This document shows positions 43,711 to 52,814 of a stretch of DNA of 64,000 nucleotides, piece after piece. The DNA is from Paraburkholderia flava (GTDB lineage Bacteria > Pseudomonadota > Gammaproteobacteria > Burkholderiales > Burkholderiaceae): positions 2,246,536 to 2,310,535 of the forward strand of contig NZ_SMRO01000002.1 in assembly GCF_004359985.1 (NCBI RefSeq). Reading direction: 5' to 3'. Made by a program: the position numbers and the translations under genes. The notes under the pieces are model-generated. The model searched no databases, had not been told where the DNA came from, and was given only the letters and a program-made list of their open reading frames with translations. Positions within the stretch are counted from its first letter, which is position 1, and each line of letters opens with the position of its first letter.

Positions 43711-45567
43711 ATGGAAGCGAACAGCATCATCGCGCCCCGCCGGGGCTCCTTGCGCACGGTCTTCGACCGGTTCCGCGCATTCGGCCGGCGTATGGGCGGC
43801 CGGCATCCGGGAAGCCGGCACATGGGCGGCCGGCCCAGCCCCGCATTCGCACCGCTGCGTCTCGAGCAGACGGTCGGCGCGGTCGATTTTCTCGCGCAGG
43901 TCGATCACGAGCTGCATTTCCTGTACGTGTCCGATGCGAGCCTGCGCTTCATCGGCTATCACCGCGAGTATCTGCAGACGGTCACGCTGTACGACCTCGT
44001 CGCGCCCGCCGACGCCACCCGCCTCACCGCGCTGCTCACCCGCGCGAAGTCGAGCGGCATGGTCGAGAAAGCGACCATCGAACTCGTCAAGTCGCTGACC
44101 TATCCGATCGCGGTCGAACTGCGTGTGGTGAGCAATCAGCACGACGGCGTCGAAGGCTATGCGATCGCCGGCTTCGACGTGTCGACGTGGCGCGCGACCG
44201 AAGCGCGTCTCACGCATGCGCTGAATCACGATCCGCTCACCGGCATCTCGAACCTGTCCGCGCTGATTCCGGCGCTGCTCGACGCGCAGCAACGCGCCGA
44301 CACGCTCGGCACGCCGGCCGGCCTGCTGCTGCTCGATCTCGACGACTATCAACGCGTGAACCGCGCGCTCGGCTACGATGCCGGCGACGAAATGCTGCGC
44401 GAGACCGCACGCCGCCTCTCGGCCGCCGCGAACCAGGGCGAGACGATCGCACGCGTCGCCAGCGACGAATTCGCGATCCTGCTGCCCCCCGGCGGTGGAC
44501 GGACCGCGGTGGCCGCCGCGGCCGAAGCGCTGTCGCGACGCCTGTTGACCGCAGTGCAGCAACCGTATTCGTATCACGGCCAGCAGGTGCATCTGTCAGC
44601 CAGCATCGGCATTGCGCTGTACCCGGACGTATCCGGCACCCGCGACCTCGCGAACCACGACAGTCATCTGCTGCGCTGGGCCGATCACGCGTTGCTGCAG
44701 GCGAAGGCCGCGGGCGGCAACACGCTCGCGTTCTACGTCGCCGACGACAGCCCCGCCGACGCCGAACGTCTGAAGCTCGAATCGGATCTGTACGACGGTG
44801 TGCGCAACGGCGAATTCTCGCTGCACTTCCAGCCGATCACGAGCAGCCAGACGCACGGCGTGGTCGGCGTCGAGGCGCTGATCCGCTGGCATCATCCGCT
44901 GCATGGACTCGTGCCGCCGTCGATGTTCATTCCGCTCGCCGAATCGGTCGGGTTGATTAATTACCTCGGCAACTGGGTGCTGAAGGCGGCGTGCATGCAG
45001 CTGATCCAGTGGGACGCGCAGGGCATCGCACTGCAATACGTTGCAGTCAACGTGTCGCCGCAGCAGTTCCGCGATCCGCGCTTCAAGGACAGCGTGCGCG
45101 AAGCGATCGAGCTGACCGGGCTCGACCCGCGCCGGCTCGTGTTCGAGATCACCGAGAGCCTGCTGATGCACGATCCGCTGCACGCGAAGGCGCTGCTGGA
45201 AGAACTGACCGCGATCGGCATCCGCTTCGCCGTCGACGACTTCGGCACCGGCTACTCGAGCCTCGCGTACCTGCAGCGCTTTCCGCTTGCGAAGCTGAAG
45301 ATCGACCGGAGTTTTGTCGAGAATCTGCTAACCTCGCGCAACGATCAGGCGATCGTCAGCGCGGTGGTCGGCCTTGCGCAGACGCTCGATCTCGAACTGG
45401 TAGCCGAAGGCGTCGAGACCGAAGCGCAGCGCACGCTGCTGACCGAGATGGGCTGCGATCATATTCAGGGGTGGCTGGTCTGCAGGGCATTGCCGTCGGA
45501 AGAACTGGCGCAGCGCTTCGAATCGCGCTCGCTGCATCTGCACGGCTCGCCGCGTCGCATGCCGTAA
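43711..45567 (+). CDS. PAS-GGDEF-EAL protein with degenerate GGDEF
   Basis: A 618-residue c-di-GMP protein. After a basic N-terminus come a PAS-like domain (about 55-165), GGDEF (about 175-340) and EAL (about 370-610). The GGDEF signature is degraded to ASDEF near residue 250, so diguanylate cyclase activity is unlikely, though it may bind GTP. The EAL half looks active: VEALIRWHHP, VNVSPQQF, FEITESLL, DDFGTGYSS, LKIDRSF and AEGVET. It is probably a phosphodiesterase. The ATG at 43711 lacks a good ribosome site and the frame is open to 43480. It is followed by an HDOD gene after 60 bases, likely co-transcribed. Confidence 0.87.
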   Translation: MEANSIIAPRRGSLRTVFDRFRAFGRRMGGRHPGSRHMGGRPSPAFAPLRLEQTVGAVDFLAQVDHELHFLYVSDASLRFIGYHREYLQTVTLYDLVAPADATRLTALLTRAKSSGMVEKATIELVKSLTYPIAVELRVVSNQHDGVEGYAIAGFDVSTWRATEARLTHALNHDPLTGISNLSALIPALLDAQQRADTLGTPAGLLLLDLDDYQRVNRALGYDAGDEMLRETARRLSAAANQGETIARVASDEFAILLPPGGGRTAVAAAAEALSRRLLTAVQQPYSYHGQQVHLSASIGIALYPDVSGTRDLANHDSHLLRWADHALLQAKAAGGNTLAFYVADDSPADAERLKLESDLYDGVRNGEFSLHFQPITSSQTHGVVGVEALIRWHHPLHGLVPPSMFIPLAESVGLINYLGNWVLKAACMQLIQWDAQGIALQYVAVNVSPQQFRDPRFKDSVREAIELTGLDPRRLVFEITESLLMHDPLHAKALLEELTAIGIRFAVDDFGTGYSSLAYLQRFPLAKLKIDRSFVENLLTSRNDQAIVSAVVGLAQTLDLELVAEGVETEAQRTLLTEMGCDHIQGWLVCRALPSEELAQRFESRSLHLHGSPRRMP

Positions 45568-45627
45568 CGGCGTGCGACGCGGCGTACCACTCATTGCAAC
45601 ACCTATGGTTTTGTTGGCGGGATTCAC

Positions 45628-47097
45628 ATGGTAAAAGCGGCGGTGCTCGACAGGCTCTGGACGCGAATGAGCGAGCGCGGCGACTTTCCGATGCTGTCGC
45701 AATCGCTGCGCACGACGATGGCAGCGATGAACAACGACGAGCTGGATTTCAGTGCGCTCGTACGGGTCGTGCTGTCCGATTTCGCGCTCACGCAGAAGGT
45801 GTTGCGGCTCGCGAACTCGGCGATGTACATGGCGTTCGGCGGCAACATCACGACGGTCACGCGCGCGCTGATGGTGCTCGGCATGGACGCGGTCGGCCAT
45901 CTGGTCGTCGGCCTGAAAATCGTCGATCACTTTCATCACAGCGCGCCACGCCGCATCGACGCGAAGCTCGAACTGAACCGTACGATGCTGTCGGGTTGCG
46001 TCGCGCGCAAGCTCACCGAGCGCGGCGATCTGCGCGTCGGTGAAGAAGCGGTCGTCTGCACGCTGATGCGGCAGATCGGCAAGCTGCTGGTCGTGTTCTA
46101 TCTCGACACCGAGTGGGATCAGATCCGCCAGCGCATCGAAGCCGGCACCGATCCGGACGAAGCCTGCGATGCAGTGCTCGGCGTGACGTTCGAGGAGATC
46201 GGCCTCGAGGCCGCGACGCGCTGGCGTCTGCCGGACACGATTCGCACCGGGATGGGCGAATACGATCCGCACGGCGACGAGCCGCGCCAGGTGCAATGGC
46301 TGCGCGCGCTCACCACCTATTCGACCGAAGTCGCCGAGCTGCTCACGACCCCGAACCTGCCCGAATCGCAGCGCGAAGCGCGCATTGCGGAGCTGGCGGG
46401 CAGCTACAGCCGCGTGCTGGGCTCGGACGTGGAGACGCTGGTCGAGATGAGCGTGTCGCTCGCGCATGAAGAAGCCGGCGACAGCGTGATGCGCGAGATC
46501 GTCGAGCTGCGCGCGAACGCCGATGCGATCGCGCGCGAGTCGCTTGATCCGGAAGCGCGCATCGACGCGGGGGTCGAGGATCTGCGTGCGCTTTCCTCTG
46601 ACAATGCGCTCGGTCCGGCGCTCGCGCTCGCATCGGAAACGGTGCTGGCGGGCCTCGGGTTCACGCGCACGATCGTGTTCGTGCGCCAGGGCAGCGGCAC
46701 GTTCGTCGCGCGTCTCGGTTTCGGACCCGACGTCGAGGCCGCGCTGCCGCGACTCTCGTTCGACGCGGCGTTCGAACCCGACGTGTTCCATCTGGCGATC
46801 GCGAATTCGGTCGGCATCTTCATCGAGAATGCACGCGATCCGAAGATGCTCGCGCGGCTGCCGCAATGGTTCCGTCGCACGATCGACGATGCACGCTCGT
46901 TCGTGCTGCTGCCGATCTCGCGTGCCAGCGATCAGTCGACGGTGGCACTGCTGTACGGCGACTGGTCGCTCACGCATGAACCGCGGCGGATCTCTCAGCG
47001 CGAGATGGCGGCGTTGAACAGTCTTGCGCGCGAGCTTGGGCGGTTCTTTGCGCATACGGCCGAGACGGATACCGACACCGAAGCCGAAACGCGCTGA
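45628..47097 (+). CDS. HDOD-domain protein with a GAF-like C-terminus
   Basis: A 489-residue cytoplasmic protein. The N-terminal HDOD domain (about 15-210) has SDFALTQKVLRLANSAMYMA and ITTVTRALMVLGMDAVGHL; HDOD proteins are regulatory, not proven enzymes, and often work with c-di-GMP signalling. The C-terminal about 180 residues (ALALASETVLAGLGFTRTIV to LARELGRFFA) resemble a GAF domain. Between them is a helical linker. The ATG at 45628 follows a short gap from the GGDEF-EAL gene on the same strand, suggesting an operon. Confidence 0.82.
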   Translation: MVKAAVLDRLWTRMSERGDFPMLSQSLRTTMAAMNNDELDFSALVRVVLSDFALTQKVLRLANSAMYMAFGGNITTVTRALMVLGMDAVGHLVVGLKIVDHFHHSAPRRIDAKLELNRTMLSGCVARKLTERGDLRVGEEAVVCTLMRQIGKLLVVFYLDTEWDQIRQRIEAGTDPDEACDAVLGVTFEEIGLEAATRWRLPDTIRTGMGEYDPHGDEPRQVQWLRALTTYSTEVAELLTTPNLPESQREARIAELAGSYSRVLGSDVETLVEMSVSLAHEEAGDSVMREIVELRANADAIARESLDPEARIDAGVEDLRALSSDNALGPALALASETVLAGLGFTRTIVFVRQGSGTFVARLGFGPDVEAALPRLSFDAAFEPDVFHLAIANSVGIFIENARDPKMLARLPQWFRRTIDDARSFVLLPISRASDQSTVALLYGDWSLTHEPRRISQREMAALNSLARELGRFFAHTAETDTDTEAETR

Positions 47098-47116
47098 CCG
47101 TTCTTTCTCGACCCGT

Positions 47117-47692
47117 TCAGGACTTCGGTTCGGGAATCGTCAACGGCCCGCAATCGCGATCGGTAACGAACGTCGCAAGCAGTTTGGCCGGCCGCACCGG
47201 GTCCGGATTTTCCGCGAACAGATGCAGCTCGCGCGGCGCTTCGAACCACGTCGCGCCCGCGGTGTAGTCGACTGCGGGCCCGCCTTCCAGCTGCGAGCGC
47301 ACCGTCCCCTCCACCACGAACGCGGTCACCGAACCCGGATGGCGATGCGCCGGCGTGTACGCGCGCGGCGGAAACTCGACAAGCGTCGTCGTCATCGTCT
47401 TGCCCGGCACATCGGGCAGCGGCTCGCACGACAGCACAGTGACCTTGGTCATCGGCCGCGCGGCCTCGCCGGGTCGCGCGGGTGTCGATGAGAACAACGG
47501 CTGATCGGCACCTCCGCCGCACAACTCAGCAAGCCATTGTTCCAGCAGCGACGCGTTGCCCTGCGCGACCCGAGCCGCCGACGGCGCGCCAAGCAACGTC
47601 GCGGCAACGAGCGCGGGCCATGCGAAACGGAACAGCACGGCGGGAAACGGCTTCTGTCCCGTGAATCCGCCGAACGGCGGCCGCAGGTTCAT
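47117..47692 (-). CDS. Exported or membrane-anchored cupin protein
   Basis: A 191-residue protein with a hydrophobic segment near residues 16-33 (a signal peptide or anchor after a 15-residue leader) and a cupin core: FPPRAYTPAHRHPGSVTAFV carries the first metal motif (His, His and further residues), followed by VRSQLEGGPAVDYTAGATWFE with the second motif HLFAENPD. Cupins of this type are usually small sensors or enzymes; function is unknown. The ATG overlaps the upstream SDR stop in ATGA, so the two are coupled. The longer frame to 48088 is antisense noise in the SDR gene. Confidence 0.78.
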   Translation of the reverse strand: MNLRPPFGGFTGQKPFPAVLFRFAWPALVAATLLGAPSAARVAQGNASLLEQWLAELCGGGADQPLFSSTPARPGEAARPMTKVTVLSCEPLPDVPGKTMTTTLVEFPPRAYTPAHRHPGSVTAFVVEGTVRSQLEGGPAVDYTAGATWFEAPRELHLFAENPDPVRPAKLLATFVTDRDCGPLTIPEPKS

Positions 47693-48459
47693 TGCGCGCC
47701 TCGCGTCTGTTCGAGGATGTGTGCCACGTCCTGCGGCAAGCGCAGATCCGGTGTCCAGTGGAACGCGCGACGCGCCTTTGCGCTGCTCACCGCCGCCCCG
47801 TCTTCCGCGACGTTGAACGCGCCGGACACACCATGTTCGAGCGCAAGCGCGGCAGCCCATGCAGCAGCCTCGACGTGCAGCGGACTCGCGCCACCCGCCA
47901 CCGGAATGCCCGTCCCCGGACCATAGAGTTGTCCATAGCGCAGCACCGTGCCGTCGAGGCCCGGTGTTTCGAGCACCGCACGTTCGAGCGCGATCACACC
48001 GTCCACGCTGGTGCGCCGCGCGCCGGTCGCGTCGAGATCGAACGGATGGGTTTCGGTCAGCGGCGGCTCGCCCGGCGCATACGCCCACGCGATGCTCTGC
48101 GCGATCATCCGGCCACAGCCTGCCGCGAGCGCCGTATCGACCAGGTTGCGCGTGCCCTCGGTACGAATCCGTGCATTGCGCGCGGTCGCTTCGGCCATCC
48201 GCTGCGGGTCGAGGCCCGGCGGCAAGTCGGTCAGTTGATGGATCACGACGCTCGGCGCCGCGTCGCTCATCGCATCGGCGAGCGCATCACGGTCGAACAC
48301 ATCGACGACGACCGGGATCGCGCCGAGCTTCTCGAGCATCGCGCTGTTGTCCGCGCGCCGCGTCGTGCCGTACACCGTGTGTCCCGCACGCACCAGCAAC
48401 GGCACCAGGATCCGGCCGATGGCGCCGGTCGCGCCGGCCAGGAAGATTCGTTCGCTCAT
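47689..48459 (-). CDS. NAD-dependent epimerase/dehydratase-type oxidoreductase
   Basis: A 256-residue extended SDR. The Rossmann motif FLAGATGAIGRILVPLLVRAG is at residues 6-26, TTRRADNSAMLEKLGA discriminates the cofactor, and SIAWAYAPGE fits the family. The usual YxxxK catalytic pair is not obvious, so it could be a non-catalytic or reductase-type member (NmrA-like alternative). AGGAG lies seven bases before ATG 48459. It is divergent from a MocR regulator across 89 bases and followed by the coupled cupin gene, so the pair is probably MocR-controlled. Confidence 0.82.
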   Translation of the reverse strand: MSERIFLAGATGAIGRILVPLLVRAGHTVYGTTRRADNSAMLEKLGAIPVVVDVFDRDALADAMSDAAPSVVIHQLTDLPPGLDPQRMAEATARNARIRTEGTRNLVDTALAAGCGRMIAQSIAWAYAPGEPPLTETHPFDLDATGARRTSVDGVIALERAVLETPGLDGTVLRYGQLYGPGTGIPVAGGASPLHVEAAAWAAALALEHGVSGAFNVAEDGAAVSSAKARRAFHWTPDLRLPQDVAHILEQTRGAQ

Positions 48460-48548
48460 GATGGGCTCCTTTTGTCTTTTCACGGAGACCAGCATAGCGG
48501 TACGATGCCCCAATCCGAAGGGCCAAAAACGGAGCAAACGACCAGGAC

Positions 48549-50108
48549 ATGAATGCGAAGCGTGTTTCCCGCGACTCCCGCGACGGGCTGCGGCTCAATC
48601 GCGACGACCGGATGCCTCTGCAGCGGCAGATCTACATGCGGATTCGCACAGCAATCGAACAGCGGCGACTGCAACCCGGCGAACGTGTCTCGTCGGTACG
48701 GGCACTGGCGAGTGAACTGGGCGTTGCGCGCGGTACGGTGGAAGCAGCGTATCAACAGCTGACTGGGGAAGGCTATTTGCTCGCGCGCGGTCAGGCGGGA
48801 ACGGTTGTGTCGCCGCATCTGCCGGTTGTGCCTGAACCGACGACCACGGCAGCGGTTGCACCAGCACGTGGGCGCGGCAACAACCGGGTACGCGCCTCCG
48901 TGCCGCAGGAACCCCCGCTGATCACCTCCGTCCCATCGCAACCCCTACCCTCCACGCTCCCGCCGCCGTTTCAACTCGGCATGCCCGCACTCGACGCGTT
49001 CCCGCGCAAGACATGGACGCGTCTCGCCGCGCGACGGATGCGCACGCTGCAACTCTCCGATCTCGCGTACGGCGATCCGTCCGGCCACGCGCCGCTGCGT
49101 CAGGCGATCGCGACTTATCTGCTGGTGTCGCGCGGCATCGCGTGCACGCCGGAACAGGTGGTCGTCACGGCGGGCTATCGGGCATCGCTTGCCCTGGTCG
49201 CGCGGATGCTGCTGAGGAAAGGCGAACGCGTGTGGGTCGAAGATCCGTGCCATCCGCCGACGCGCGATGTGCTCGCGGCGGCGGAAGTCGTGCCCGTCGG
49301 TGTGCCGGTTGATGCACAGGGGCTCGTCGTCGAATACGGGATGCGACGTGCGCCGAAAGCACGCATGGCCATTGTCACGCCGTCGCATCAGGCGCCGCTC
49401 GGCGTGTCGCTCGCGTTGCCGCGACGGTTGCAACTACTCGACTGGGCATCGCGTGCCGATGCGTGGATCGTCGAGGACGACTACGACGGCGAGTACCACT
49501 ACAGCGGTCCGCCGCTGCCGGCGCTGAAGAATCTCGACGCGCACGATCGCGTGATCTACGCAGGCAGCTTCTCGAAGACGCTCTACCCGGGCCTCGCACT
49601 CGGCTATCTGGTCCTGCCCGAACGGCTCGCCGACGCAGGCCGCGCGACAGCACGAAGATGGTCACATGGCCCCGCGCCGTTCATGCAGGCGATCGTCGCG
49701 GACTTCGTCGTGGCGGGCCATTTCTCGCGTCATCTGAAGAAGATGCGGCTGCTATATGCGCGCCGCCGCACGCTGCTCGTCGCGGCGCTCGCGGCAACGT
49801 TCGGCGACAAGGTGAGCGTCGAACTGACGAGCGGCGGTATGCATCTGATCGCGCGGTTCAAATCGCCTCTCGACGATCTCGAACTCGCGCACCGTGCACA
49901 ACGGGCTGGACTGAACTGCCAGTCACTGTCGGCGCGCTATGCGATGCCGGGCGACGACCAGGGTCTGCTGATCGGCTTCACGAACGTCGCCTCACCGGAC
50001 GAAGCCGCACGCCTATGCACGCGACTACGCGACGCACTCGACGCACGTGCAACGGGTCACTCTTCTTCGTCTTCGTCGAGACGTTCGAGCCCTGCCGCTT
50101 CCGCGTGA
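48549..50108 (+). CDS. MocR-type regulator (GntR fused to aminotransferase fold)
   Basis: A 519-residue MocR/PdxR-like regulator: GntR winged helix (about 20-90; LQPGERVSSVRALASELGVA, RGTVEAAYQQLTGEGYL) then an aspartate-aminotransferase-like domain (about 130-490). The PLP Lys is kept in IYAGSFSKTLYPGLALGY, with VEDDYDGEYHYSG before it, so it likely binds PLP. PdxR activates vitamin B6 synthesis; other MocR proteins control GABA or taurine genes. No pdx genes lie nearby; the divergent SDR-cupin pair is the likely target. The 3' end, a Ser-rich tail, overlaps the convergent EAL-HDOD gene by about 52 bases. Confidence 0.9.
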   Translation: MNAKRVSRDSRDGLRLNRDDRMPLQRQIYMRIRTAIEQRRLQPGERVSSVRALASELGVARGTVEAAYQQLTGEGYLLARGQAGTVVSPHLPVVPEPTTTAAVAPARGRGNNRVRASVPQEPPLITSVPSQPLPSTLPPPFQLGMPALDAFPRKTWTRLAARRMRTLQLSDLAYGDPSGHAPLRQAIATYLLVSRGIACTPEQVVVTAGYRASLALVARMLLRKGERVWVEDPCHPPTRDVLAAAEVVPVGVPVDAQGLVVEYGMRRAPKARMAIVTPSHQAPLGVSLALPRRLQLLDWASRADAWIVEDDYDGEYHYSGPPLPALKNLDAHDRVIYAGSFSKTLYPGLALGYLVLPERLADAGRATARRWSHGPAPFMQAIVADFVVAGHFSRHLKKMRLLYARRRTLLVAALAATFGDKVSVELTSGGMHLIARFKSPLDDLELAHRAQRAGLNCQSLSARYAMPGDDQGLLIGFTNVASPDEAARLCTRLRDALDARATGHSSSSSSRRSSPAASA

Positions 50109-51442
50109 CGATCCGCGACGCCGGCCCATGCGGCAGCTTCGAGCGCGAGCGCGGCGATCTGCGTGGCAGTAAGCGGTTCAAGCTGCGCACAGGCTGCATC
50201 GACGTCGTCCCACGCACCGCGTTCGAGCGCATCGATTGCCGAGAGCAGCACGCCGAGCACGCCGTCGCGCGACAGGATCGCCGCGCGGATCGGCCGCGAC
50301 AGCGTGAGCACGTCGAGCGTGCTGGCCAGCGACCCGCCGAACACCGCATCGACAAACGAAAACACGCCGGTCAGAAACGCGGCGTCGCGTTCGTCGCGTC
50401 CGGCGCTCGGCAACAGCGCGACCGCGAGTTCCATGAAGCGCGCGCGGGTCGCCGCGAGTTGCAGCAGCGGATCGCTTTCGAGCGCGACCTTGCGTCCGTC
50501 CGCGTACAGCAGCAGTTGCGTCCAGCGTGCGATGCGGTCGGTGCCGGTCGCGTTGATCGCTTCGCGCAGCGTCTCGACCTTTCGGCCCGTCGTGAGACCG
50601 CTCGTGTTCGCGAGCCGCATCAGATGCATCACGAGCACGGGGTTCAGCTTCAGTTCGGTTTCGAGCTGCGTAACGGTCGGTTCGGAACCGAGCAGTTGCA
50701 GCAGATTCAGCAACGCATGACGCGGCGCACTGACACGACGCGCAGTCGACGATTGCGGCCGCGCAAAGAAGTAACCCTGGAAGCGATCGAAGCCCAGTTG
50801 CCGCGCCGAATCGAAATCGGCCTGCGTATCGATGCCGAGTGCGATCAGCGTCTTGCCCGCCGTCTTCAGCACGCTCGCGAGCTTCTCGAGCATCGCGCGC
50901 TCGGTGCGGCCGAATTCGATTTTCACCGCCGCCGCGTACGGCAGCAGTTGCGCAAACGTATGATCCGCTTCGGTCACATGGTCGAGCACGAAACGGTAAC
51001 GCCGCGCATGCAGCGTGACGATGCGCGAGATCAGCGTGCTATCGACTTCGATGTCCGGCGGAATTTCGAGCAGAAAACGATCGGGAGGCAGCACCTGCAA
51101 CGTCTCGTCGAGCAGCATCGTGCGCGTGACGTCGAGATAGCCGATGTGACCGACGAGCGCCGCGCGCACCGCCGGCTGGACCGCCGCTCGCACGACCAGA
51201 TGGACACCCGCGAGCGGATCGGAGCGACGCGGTTCGACGGGATCAGCCGGGTCCGTCCCAGCGTGCGGCAACGCATCCGCCGCCTCATCAACGGCGATTT
51301 CGCGGGCTTTCATTTCGTAACCGCACAGCATCCCGTCGCGGTCGAGCACAGGCTGGCGGGCGAACACCACCTGTGCGGTTATCGTCTTCGTCACGCCCGG
51401 CACGGCGTGGCGACGCGGGCCATCGGCCGCGATCGTGTTCAT
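50057..51442 (-). CDS. EAL-HDOD protein with degenerate EAL domain
   Basis: A 461-residue paralog of the protein at 41822-43201, with the same EAL then HDOD order. Here the EAL half is clearly degraded: YEMKAR replaces EALLR, the DD motif is a lone Asp (VLDHV), the motif-5 Glu is lost (ALGIDT), and the Asn position is Asp. It is probably not a phosphodiesterase. The HDOD half is conserved (NPVLVMHLMRLANTSGL, GTDRIARWTQLLLYADG). The acidic C-terminus (LERLDEDEEE) overlaps the convergent MocR tail. ATG 51442 has no clear ribosome site. Confidence 0.87.
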   Translation of the reverse strand: MNTIAADGPRRHAVPGVTKTITAQVVFARQPVLDRDGMLCGYEMKAREIAVDEAADALPHAGTDPADPVEPRRSDPLAGVHLVVRAAVQPAVRAALVGHIGYLDVTRTMLLDETLQVLPPDRFLLEIPPDIEVDSTLISRIVTLHARRYRFVLDHVTEADHTFAQLLPYAAAVKIEFGRTERAMLEKLASVLKTAGKTLIALGIDTQADFDSARQLGFDRFQGYFFARPQSSTARRVSAPRHALLNLLQLLGSEPTVTQLETELKLNPVLVMHLMRLANTSGLTTGRKVETLREAINATGTDRIARWTQLLLYADGRKVALESDPLLQLAATRARFMELAVALLPSAGRDERDAAFLTGVFSFVDAVFGGSLASTLDVLTLSRPIRAAILSRDGVLGVLLSAIDALERGAWDDVDAACAQLEPLTATQIAALALEAAAWAGVADRHAEAAGLERLDEDEEE

Positions 51443-51657
51443 TCCGGTCCCCCGCGAAGCGCGTACGCTTCAGCCTGCTTTATATGATCTGTGCTTACGT
51501 GTGTGGGCGTTTGCTGAAAAGCGTCCGTTCGGGCGCATGCAAAACGCACCGCAATTTTAACGCACCGCGCTCCCTGTCATGACCCGATCGTGGGCCGTAC
51601 TTCGGGAAATCAGCGGAAATTTCGTGGCGACCCCACTGAATGCACGCGATGCGCACG

Positions 51658-51694
51658 AAAAAAAGCCACGGGCCGCATCGCGGCGGCCCGTGGC
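51658..51694 (-). terminator. Terminator of the amino-acid-binding protein gene
   Basis: GCCACGGGCCGC and GCGGCCCGTGGC form a perfect 12-bp stem with a 6-base loop; read leftward seven Ts follow. It is 33 bases after the stop codon. Confidence 0.92.
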
Positions 51695-51726
51695 ATCGAC
51701 AGCGTGGCGCGCAGCGCCGCAGCCGT

Positions 51727-52524
51727 TTACTTCAGCACGACCTTCACGTCGAAGTATTTCGCGGCGAAGCGATCGATCGTGCCGTCCGCCTTCAGCGATT
51801 TCAGCGCGTCGTTCAGCGCATCCTTCAATGCCTTGTCGCCCTTGCGCACGCCGAAGCCGACGCCCGCGCCGAGCAGCTTCTCGTCGTTAACCGGCGGACC
51901 CGCGAATTCGAAGCCCGCGCCCTGCGGACGCTTCAAAAAGCCCTTCGATGCGGCTTCCGCATCCTGGAACGCCGCATCGAGCCGGCCCGATGCGAGGTCC
52001 GCGTAGATCTGGTCCTGCGTCTGGTACGGCACGACGTCGACACCGGCCGGCGCCCAGCGTGCCTTCGCGTAGGTTTCCTGGATCGCGCCCTGCAGCACGC
52101 CGACGTGCTTGCCCTTCAGCGACGCGGGCGTCGGCTGCAGACCGCTGCCCTTCTTCGCGATCAGCTGGTTGGGGATCACGTAGATCGGATCGGTGAAATC
52201 GATCGCCTGACGACGCTGGTCGGTGATCGACATGTCCGAGTTGATCGCGTTGAACTTGCGGGCCTGCAGTGCGGGGATCAGTCCATCGAACGCATTTTCG
52301 ACCCACACGCATTTCGCCTTCAGCTTCGCGCACACCGCGTTGCCGATGTCGATGTCGAAGCCCTGCAGTTCGCCCGTGGGCGTCTTCGATTCGAACGGTG
52401 CATACGACGCCTCGACGCCGAAGCGGATTTCCTTGATATCGCCTGCCGATGCGGCGCTCGCCGCCATCGTCGTAGCCGCCGCGAGCATCGCGAGCACGGC
52501 CGTTTTACGCCAGTTCATGTTCAT
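51727..52524 (-). CDS. ABC transporter substrate-binding protein for basic or polar amino acids
   Basis: A 265-residue periplasmic binding protein of family 3 (HisJ/ArgT-like). A signal peptide ends near ASAASAG (about residue 27). The mature protein has EIRFGVEASYAPFESKTPTG, ELQGFDIDIGNAVCAKL, DMSITDQRRQAIDFTDPIY and the late DRFAAKYFDVKVVLK, all typical of lysine/arginine/ornithine or histidine binders. No permease or ATPase gene is next to it, but hisM/hisP-like genes lie 10 kb to the right, so it may serve that transporter or another. ATG 52524 is preferred over 52518. Confidence 0.88.
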   Translation of the reverse strand: MNMNWRKTAVLAMLAAATTMAASAASAGDIKEIRFGVEASYAPFESKTPTGELQGFDIDIGNAVCAKLKAKCVWVENAFDGLIPALQARKFNAINSDMSITDQRRQAIDFTDPIYVIPNQLIAKKGSGLQPTPASLKGKHVGVLQGAIQETYAKARWAPAGVDVVPYQTQDQIYADLASGRLDAAFQDAEAASKGFLKRPQGAGFEFAGPPVNDEKLLGAGVGFGVRKGDKALKDALNDALKSLKADGTIDRFAAKYFDVKVVLK

Positions 52525-52814
52525 CGTCGGTATTTCCTGGAAGAGCTCAATCGAACAAACCACCACGCACACTGCTACGCCGCGCGGACCGCGTCGGGGC
52601 AGCCATCATCGCAGCGTCGCCGGGCCGAGCCAAACGCAGGCCGCCAGCGTGATGCGCCGCAACAGCGGCAAGCGCGCGATTGTACAGGGGCCGCGCACGC
52701 TAACCGTCGGGGCCACACCGCGTTCATGGGGATCCGTCACCCGGCATCGGCACAACGCACGCGCGGCGAATCCGCAACTTCGTGTCGCGGATCAGCAAGA
52801 GGTAGAAGGGAAAA

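Noticed and set aside
47693..48088. Long leftward N-terminal extension of the cupin gene
   Set aside because: It is a shifted frame of the SDR gene; the ATGA overlap at 47689-47692 marks the true start.
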